NCBI GenBank assembly: GCA_025175895.1
Contig: CM046005.1
Span: 57,932,325-57,996,324 of the forward strand
Direction: 5' to 3'
Origin: Wurfbainia villosa
Lineage: Eukaryota; Streptophyta; Magnoliopsida; Zingiberales; Zingiberaceae
Length of the DNA: 64,000 bases
A model generated the notes under the pieces. The model had not been told where the DNA came from, ran no database searches, and saw only the letters and a program-made list of their open reading frames with translations. How positions within the stretch are numbered: the stretch's first letter is position 1; each line of letters begins with the position of its first letter. Positions 56,861 through 64,000 of this stretch are shown piece after piece. Made by a program: the position numbers and the translations under genes.

Positions 56861-57860
56861 GTCAGCTTGATATCCACGTTTTATGGGAGGGGTAAAAAAG
56901 GAATGAGGTGCACCCTTTCGTAAATATGAAACTATGGGACTGTGTTTGGGCAAGCCTAAACTTGAGGTGCGCCCTTTGGTAAATTGCCATAGTTATTTGC
57001 ATAAAAAGAGAATGAGACCTTAAAATCCTTACACAATATTAAAGCCTACACCTGAAGGGAGTTGCTTCGGAGGCTCATTGGCTCCCATGTCCCCGGATTA
57101 AAATTTTCACTAATGAAAGAACTAATCCGGATGGTATGAGTTTCCTTATCACAATCTATTTGTCGTCGTGCTAACAACTTGAGTGATCGCTTGAACAAAC
57201 TAGTTGTTCAAGCAACACAACTCTTCTAGTTGGTTAGCCGTGGAAGAGACGACGGACGGATCACCGGTTTTTGTGTTTGTCTTTGGGGTCCATGATTATA
57301 CAAAATATATACATACACACACTTGTATAATCAACACATAAAAGAACATGCTAAGATCAGAAAATAAAGTTGTAAAACTTTTATACCTCACGATCTTCTA
57401 CCGTATGTCCTATCCTCCTCGTGGACGACGTGTGGGCGAAGATCCTCCACGAGTAGAAGCCTTCTAGATCACGTTCTTCCCTTCCTTGTTCTCTGCGAAC
57501 AAAGAGAAGAACCAACAAAACTTCTCCTTTCTAGAACCGGCCACCAAGCAAGGGAGTTTGATGTAACCGCCGGCCAAGGAACGAATAGATGAAGCGTCGG
57601 CCACCAATGTAAGGGGAACCGCCGGCCACCTTGGAGAGAATGGAGAAGTGAATGCCGGCCAACCTTGAAGAGAGGTTGCTGCCGGCCAAGGAATAAGAGA
57701 GGGACCAAGAGGATGGGCGCCGGCCAAGTCTTGATGGAAGAAGATGGGCGCCGGCCACTTGTCCAAGAGTTGCCGCCCAAGCCAAAGCTTCCAAACCCTA
57801 GCCGCCCAACCTAAAACCCTAACTCCAATTGAACCATCTTGCCGCCCAACCTAAGCCCTC

Positions 57861-57868
57861 TATTTATA
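57861..57868 (-). promoter_or_regulatory. L TATA box
   Basis: The minus strand reads TCTATAAATAGA, a strong palindromic TATA context. Confidence 0.6.
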
Positions 57869-57895
57869 GAATTGGGCTTAAGCCTCCTTTAATCT

Positions 57896-58205
57896 CCACC
57901 GTCGGATCTAGAGATTTAATCTCCACCGTCGGATCTAGGGTTTTATCCCAACCGTCGGATCTAGGGTTTATTCCCAACCGTCGGATCTAGGATTTCATCC
58001 CAACCGTCGGATCTAGGATTTCATCCCAATCGTCGGATCTAGGATTTCATCCCAACCGTCGGATCTAGGGTTTCATCCCAACCGTCGGATCTAGGGTTTC
58101 ATCCCAATCGTCGGATCTAGGGATTTAATCCCAACCGTTGGTTCTAGGGTTTCATCCTAACCATCGGATCTAGGGATTTAATCCCTACCGTTGGTTCTAG
58201 AGTTT
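57896..58205. repeat. 26-27 bp minisatellite in L, about 12 copies
   Basis: The unit is CCAACCGTCGGATCTAGGG plus TTTCATC, with a few variants (CGTTGGTTCTAG, ATTTAATC). It is head-to-tail with no spacers. Confidence 0.92.
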
Positions 58206-58474
58206 TGTTTTATATTCTTGGATCTAGACTTCATGAGGATTATATTAGGCTACGATAGGGACCATAAGGAGGAGTTGGATCTTGGCCACCCGATGGATCG
58301 GAACCACACAAACTTGATCCATCAATGATGTTCCATTCCACTAGAGGATCATCATTGAACTACCTCACCAACCCCCATAAATTAATATGGGCTCCATATA
58401 TTATTTGTACATTCATCTCCTCGTATTTAAGATATCGAATGTCCGTCAATTAATTAATTTACTGACCATCAATC

Positions 58475-60656
58475 TGTTGGGTTTCCGACACCGCGGTGTG
58501 TGTTTGTTCGATCACGTTTCGTAAACATGAACATAGCGGAAGCAATAAAAATAATAAATCTACATTTATTACAACACACACAACGCACGCATGCATATTA
58601 CAACAAGTGTAGACATAACCGTAAATTTAAATTTGCAATAAAAGGAAATTTATCTATGTTATACCTATCGTATGACGTGTAGCGGGAATGGCATCAACCA
58701 GAATGATCCTCGCTAGAATCGTCTCTATCCGTATCCATGCCGAGTTCCTCGGGATGACTTCGCTAAGCCACGAGCTTCGTCTTCGTACGGGTTACTAGCC
58801 TCGTGTTGAAGACGACGTGATCGAGAGATGATCACGATCCGAATCCAAATTCGGATCCTAATACGAGTTCTCAAAACTCGCTTCTCCGGAGAGGTATTCG
58901 TCAACCAATTGACGAATCCTTCGTCCTCCACCTCAGAGGATTACCGGAGATCGAATCCCCGATAGTTTAGCCACTGTCGGAGCTCAAACCATCGTCCAAA
59001 CGACGCTCCGACGAGAGGAGAAGAAGCTGTCCAGAAAACTGGACAGCTTGGTGGAGGAGTAGGCGCCGGCCAAAACAAGGAAGCCAAGTGCTTACCTTTT
59101 CACCGAGGCCTAGGAAGATCACCGGCTGAAGCTTGGACGCCGGCAAGGACTTGGACGGCGGCACAAGAGCTGGGCGGCAAAGGAGGTTGGGCGGCAACTC
59201 CCTCAATGGGGTGGGCGGCAACTCCTTGCTAGGGTTTTTGGATTAGGGCTTAATTATCCCTTAAGCCCTCTTTTATAGAGAACTAATTCTCTTAATGGTT
59301 ATTGGATCATAACCATTAGGCCCGTTAACCCGCTCCATTAAGATAAGTTAAAATAAACCAAACCATGATGGTTTATTTTAAGTTAAAACGAACCGAACCA
59401 ACTTTTGGTTCATTCGTTTAAAATAAACCAACCCCTTTGGTTTATTCTCCTCCATTGGATTAGAACCAAACCATTTTGGTTCATCCATTATGTCTTCATA
59501 AGACACGGCCCATCCACGCTTCCATTGCGACTGAAACGATTTCATTCTCGCTTTATGTTTGGTCCAACCAAACCTAGTTTCTCTCGGTCTGAGAATCTCA
59601 TTCTCATGCTCGTTTTAAATCCTTTGGATTACGCTCGTTGTGCGTGTGACCAAATAGGTTCTCGGTTTATGTTGGCCATCTATAATTAACCATTAATTAT
59701 AGAACGATCATGAGTGGCACCTAGTAGTACATCATGATCCCCAATTAAGAAAGATCAGCGGTTGATCCGAACTATTTACGAAACCCTTCAAAGGCTTCGA
59801 ATGATTCGTGCCCCATTCCTTCACTCATCTTATACCCACTTGGTTGGACATGGTCTATAGTGTCATCCCCACTAGTGACTCGTCACACCTAGCCCAAGTA
59901 TCATTTCCTCGTCCTCACAGTTCTAGTTACTCCACATGTATCGAAGAGTACCTTACTCTAAACATGTAATGCTTTGGCCAAAGACTTTAGTAACAATCCG
60001 ACGAGAGGCCATGGGTATACATCTCCTCACAAGGAGTGGTGAATCCTTTATAGGCTATTCAAACACCTTCGATCACTTCGACTTATACCCAATCATCCCG
60101 GGTCCACATCTCCTTAGAGATGTTTGCTTAAGATGTCAAAGCATAAGTCTCCATGATCAAGATGACTTGAATACCGCAAGTCAAAGGAACATCGCACTTA
60201 AGCTACAGTAAGAACTTCATTGACATATCTATATATGCAGAGAACCATATGAAGTCTTACGGCTGGTCACTCCAATGAACTAGTTACCATAACTAGCATC
60301 TACGATTAACTCCGGACATCACTATGTCTCCAGCCAGTGAGAATCAGCTGCTTGGATACACCAAGGAGTATACCTCGTGCTAGTCTCGACAGAATTGATG
60401 GTGTTCAAATCCATCAATTCATCGACTAGGGATAATTTCGATACATCACAATTACACATGTAGAGATACTCACTAGTTGTGATCCAATCACAAATTCTCT
60501 CATGCTGTGAATCGTATCGTGGACATTCAGTAAATGAGTTTAAGATCCAATCAAATACATAAAACATGTATACTCAAATAGTGAATCTTCATTTATCATA
60601 TAAATGGTTCATACATAAGGCGATTGCCTTAGGACATCTCTCATATATTACTAATA
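58475..60656 (-). repeat. M 3' LTR
   Basis: 2182 bp, TGTTGGGTTTCC on the + strand. The outer end reads CTAATA in place of CTAACA. Minus-strand TATAAAAG at 59270-59277. It is the reverse complement of E2-type LTRs. Confidence 0.9.
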
Positions 60657-61300
60657 GACTCCCACTTGGCCTAATGCCAATCGCTACGGTATCCAATACC
60701 ATAAGCTAGAACATGACCCTCAAACTTATTTTGAGGTAATGCCTTAGTCAAGGGATCCGCTAAGTTCCTTTCAGTGGGAATTTTCTCAATTTGTATTTCG
60801 TTCCTACTGATGATCTCTCTGATAAGATGATAGCGGCGAAGCACATGTTTGGATCGCTGATGAGACCTTGGCTCTTTCGCCTGTGCAATTGCTCCATTAT
60901 TGTCGCAGTAGACCGATATTGCTTCAACAATGGCCGGAATCACACCAAGTTCATGAAGAACTTTTTGATCCAAACCGCTTCCTTTGCTACTTCCGAAGCT
61001 GCACCCCCGTTCAGTTACGTATTGCTAGATCCTCTGATCCTCTTTGTTGGAACTTTCGACTCATGCGCCCGTTCGGGGTGAACCATTATCGGTGAGACAC
61101 GGAATCATCCTTGTATGCATGCGGAAGGCGGCATCCGTATACACGCGTATCACCATGTCCCTTCTCCGTATATTAAGGAACACATCCTTAGTTCTTCTCA
61201 AGTACTTAAGGATTGTCTTAACATGATCCATTCTGGATCGGTGGTATCTGCTCGTGACACTCGGGCATCGATACATCGGGCCTCGTACATAACATAGCAT
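60657..61300 (-). pseudogene. pol: M RNase H
   Basis: The 100-aa frame at 60671-60973 reads YCDNNGAIAQAKEPRSHQRSKHVLRRYHLIREI and ERNLADPLTKALPQNKFEGH, a well preserved RNase H C-terminus. Upstream, 61000-61100 is scrambled relative to E2, K and D and contains an adapter-like string. LKYLRRTKDVFL can be read near 61180-61215. Confidence 0.8.
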
Positions 61301-62003
61301 ACATGATAGATCCTATTGCGGATGCATAGGGAATCTTACTCATGCAAATCCTCTCTCGTCTTACGTGCGCGGACACATAGACTTGAAGGTGTACCCCATG
61401 CACGATGGGTAGGAAACCTTTCTTGGATTCCGACATGCTAAACCTCTTTGCTTTTTCGGTCTATATATGTAGGCTGCGAAAGACCAAAAGCAGATTTGAT
61501 CTATCTCTATAGATCTTAATCCAGAGGATGTAGGTTGCTTCTCCCGATCTTTCATGGAGAATGTCTTGGATAACCAAACCTTCACTGTTGTAAGATTGAA
61601 ACATCGTTTCCTATAAGTAGTATGTCATCGACATACAATACTAGGAATCATTGCCTCCCACTAACCTTCTTGTACACACAGGTTAAATGCGGATTTTGTG
61701 AAATCAAACTTTTTGATTGTCTCATCAAAGCGGATATTCGACTCTGGATGCTTACTTCAATCCATAAATGGACCGTCGCAATTTGCATACCTTGGTTTTA
61801 TCAACCGATGTGAAACCCTCAGGCTGTATCATATACACGTCCTCGAGCAGGTTTCCATTAAGGAAAGTTGTTTTCACATCCATCTGCCATATCTCATAAT
61901 CATAATGAGCCGCTATGGCCAGGAGCATCCGAATGGATTTAAGCATAGCTACAGGCGAATAGGTTTCGTCATAATCAACACCTTATTTTTGACGATATCC
62001 TTT
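61301..62003 (-). pseudogene. pol: M reverse transcriptase, 5'-truncated and frameshifted
   Basis: MLKSIRMLLAIAAHYDYEIWQMDVKTTFLNGNLLEDVYM is intact in the 64-aa frame at 61752-61946. YVDD can be read near 61640-61625 in another frame, and FSMKD and SESKKGFLP appear in further frames. The 5' end stops within the KGY(R)QK block at 62003. Confidence 0.8.
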
Positions 62004-64000
62004 TGTTAGTAATATATGAGAGATGTCCTAAGGCAATCGCCTTATGTATGAACCATTTATATGATAAATGAAGATTCACTATTTGAGTATACATATTTTA
62101 TGTATTTGATTGGATCTTAAACTCATTTACTGAATGTCCACGATACGATTCACAGCATGAGAGAATTTGTGATTGGATCACAACTAGTGAGTATCTCTAC
62201 ATGTGTAATTGTGATGTATCGGAATTATCCTAGTCGATGAATTGATGGATTTGGACACCATCGATTACGAGACTAAAGTTCCTTGGTGTATCCAAGCGGT
62301 GATTCTCCTTTATTTGGAGACATAGTGATGTCGGAGTTAATCGTGGATGCTTAGTTATGGTAACTAGTTCATTGGAGTGACCGGTAGTAAGACTTCATAT
62401 GGTTCTCTGCATATATAGATATGTCGATGAAGTTCTTCTTTGTGGCTTAAGTCGATGTTCCTTTGACTTGCGGTATTCAAGTCATCTTGATCATGGAGAC
62501 TTATGCTTTGACATCTTAAGCAAACATCTCTAAGGAGATGTGGACCGGGATGATTGGGTATAAGTCGAGTGATCGAAGGTGTTTGAATAGCCTATAAAGT
62601 TCACCACTCCTTGCGAGGAGATGTATACCCATGGCCTCTCGTCGGATTGTTACTAAAGTCTTTGGCCAAAGCATTACATGTTTAGAGTAAGGTACTCTTG
62701 ATACATGTGGAGTAACTAGAATCCGTGGGACGAGGAAATGATACTTGGGCTAGGTGTGGCGTAGTCGACCTAGTGAGGCCCGACACAATAGACCATGTCA
62801 CTGAACCAAGTGGGTATAAGATGAGTGAAGGGAATGGGGCGCGATTCATTCGAGCTCTTGAAGGGTTTGAGAAATAGTTACGGATCAGCCGTTGATCTTT
62901 TGGTTAATTGGGGATCATGATGTACTACTAGGTGCCACTCATGATCGTTCTATAATTAATGGTTAATTATAGGCGGCCAGCATAAACCGAGAACCTATTT
63001 GGTCACCGCGCTGCGAGTGTAATCCAAAGGATTTAAAGCGAGCTTGAGAATGGGATTCTCGGAGAGAAACTATGTTTGGTTGGACCAAACATAAAGCGAG
63101 CATGAAATTGTTTGATGCAATGGAAGCGTGGATGGCGTGTCTTATGAAGACATAATGGATGGACCAAAATGGTTTGGTTCTAATCCAATGGATGAGAATA
63201 AACCAAAGGGTTTGGTTTATTTTAAGCGAATGAACCAAAGTTGGTTGGTTCGTTTTAACTTAAAATAAACCATCATGGTTTGGTTTATTTTAACTTATCT
63301 TAATGGAAGCGGAGTTAGGGCTTTATGGATATGATCCATTAACCATTAAGAGAATTAGTTCTCTATAAAAGGCTTAGGATTGATTAAACCTAACCTAATC
63401 CAAAACCCTAGCCGAGTTGCGCCCACCTCCTCTTGTTGCGCCCAACCTCTTGCCGCCCGGCTGCTTGTGCTGCGTCCAACTTCCTTGCCGTCAAGCTCAG
63501 CGGTGAACCTCGGCGACCCTCCGGTGATCTCCTTAGGTTGGCGGCAAGGTGAGCACTTCTTCCTTGTTGGCGGCGCCTATCTCCTCCACCAAGCTGTCCA
63601 GTTTTCTGGACAGCTTCTTCTCTCGTCGGGCGTCGTTTGGGCGGCGGTTAGTGCTCCGACAGCGGCTAACTACGAGGATTTGATCTCCGGTAATCCTCTG
63701 AGTGGAGGGCGAAGGATTCGTCAAGCGGTTGTGAATACCTCTCGGAGAAGCAAGTCTTGAGGACTTGTCTTTAGGTCGAATTTGGATTCGGACCGTGATC
63801 ATCTCTCGATCACGTCGTCTTCAACACGAGGCTAGTAACCCGTCTCGAAGAGCGAAGCTCGTGGCTTGCGAAGTCATCGAGGAGCTCGGCGTGGATCACG
63901 GATAGAGGCGATTCTTACGAGAATCGTTCGGTTGATCTTGTTCCGCTACCGCGTCATACGGAAGGTATAACGTAGTTTAATTTCCTTTATTGCAATTTTA
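62004..64000 (+). repeat. N: E2-family LTR, continuing past the window
   Basis: It starts TGTTAGTAAT and matches 4160-6160 of the E2 5' LTR, with many short gaps. TATAAAAG at 63364-63371. Its orientation is opposite to M, which it interrupts. It is presumably the 5' LTR of an element to the right. Confidence 0.88.

Larger units (their letters stand above)
46824..56988. mobile_element. J: Mutator-like MITE with long terminal inverted repeats, split by K
   Basis: The left end GGCAATTTACCAAAGGGCGC (46825) is the inverse of the right end (56969-56988). The inverted repeats can be followed for at least 120 bp with a few mismatches. A 9-10 bp duplication, ATAGTTATT(T), flanks it at 46814-46823 and 56989-56998, as for Mutator-type transposons. 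Without K the element is about 650 bp and has no transposase. The interior at 56480-56860 is a tandem array. Confidence 0.8.
44287..57052 (+). mobile_element. I: Ty1/copia element of the E2/K family, 5' part only
   Basis: 5' LTR 44287-46338, PBS 46340-46352, leader 46353-46823, then MITE J with K inside, then leader again from 56989 to 57052 (homologous to 6955-7018 of E2). At 57053 the leader stops abruptly at L. No gag or pol of this copy is present in the window. It is the most diverged LTR of its family here. Confidence 0.8.
57053..58471 (-). repeat. L: LTR of an unassigned retrotransposon family
   Basis: On the minus strand it begins TGATGGTCAG and ends CTCCCTTCA, so TG...CA termini. 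A minus-strand TATA (TATAAATA) lies at 57861-57868. A 12-unit minisatellite lies just upstream of the TATA on the minus strand. Downstream is sequence rich in GGCCGGC-type motifs (57540-57800). The overlapping 87-103 aa frames there are in unrelated phases and are not genes. No internal region of this family is visible. It abuts I at 57052. Confidence 0.55.
58475..62003 (-). mobile_element. M: 5'-truncated Ty1/copia element (E2 family)
   Basis: 3' LTR 58475-60656, polypurine tract 60657-60667, then RNase H and RT on the minus strand up to 62003. There the RT is cut in the KGYRQK block by LTR N. Gag, protease, integrase and the 5' LTR are absent from the window. Confidence 0.87.

Noticed and set aside
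57464..57794. Three overlapping 87-103 aa minus-strand frames
   Set aside because: They lie in different frames of the GCCGGCC-rich transcribed part of LTR L and have no recognisable domain.
57896..58205. Regular 26-bp repeats resembling a CRISPR array
   Set aside because: Units are head-to-tail with no spacers, in plant DNA upstream of an LTR TATA box; it is a minisatellite.

Overview
This window is plant nuclear DNA made almost entirely of nested LTR retrotransposons. I found no cellular protein gene, rRNA, tRNA or CRISPR array. The plant origin rests on primer-binding sites matching plant initiator-methionine tRNA (TGGTATCAGAGC), Ty1/copia polyproteins in the order gag-protease-integrase-RT-RNase H, a Ty3/gypsy chromovirus fragment, a Mutator-like MITE, and teloboxes and TATA boxes in the LTRs. 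The very long LTRs and the stacking resemble pericentromeric or intergenic heterochromatin of a large angiosperm genome. The Angela-like copia and SIRE-like gag-only types are common in monocots, but I cannot name the species.

Layout, from the oldest host outward. H is a decayed SIRE-like gag element on the + strand, now in pieces at 14414-15278, 32251-34555 and 43840-44286. E1 is a gag-only element on the - strand (before 1 to 14413) ending against H; its 5' LTR was split by E2, a full-length copia on + (4160-13685). F is a Ty3/gypsy element on - (15279-32250, TSD GCTTT) inserted in H's gag. Copia C (17837-26653, +, TSD ATAAG) and a solo LTR G (29607-31445, TSD AGAAC) are inserted in F. D is a full-length copia on - (34556-43839, TSD TAGAT) inserted in H downstream of gag. 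I is a copia on + starting at 44287; its leader holds a Mutator-like MITE, J (46824-56988, TSD ATAGTTATT), and J holds a full-length copia, K (46947-56461, +). On the right edge are L, an LTR on - (57053-58471), M, a 5'-truncated copia on - (58475-62003), and N, a copia LTR on + (62004 to past the window end).

No copy can complete a replication cycle from its own reading frames. E2, C, K and M have many frameshifts; D keeps long ORFs but has stops, a protease DTG-to-DTR change and an integrase Asp-to-Asn change. The best preserved coding unit is the E1 gag (555 aa), on an element with no pol, which would need enzymes from elsewhere.

The most notable observations are these: a 19-nt string identical to an Oxford Nanopore adapter inside M, and a second adapter-like block in E2, which with clustered micro-deletions suggests part of the apparent decay is assembly error; repeated hairpins in the untranslated leaders of two copia families; a 57-60 bp module shared by H and C; and a 12-copy minisatellite directly upstream of a TATA box in L.
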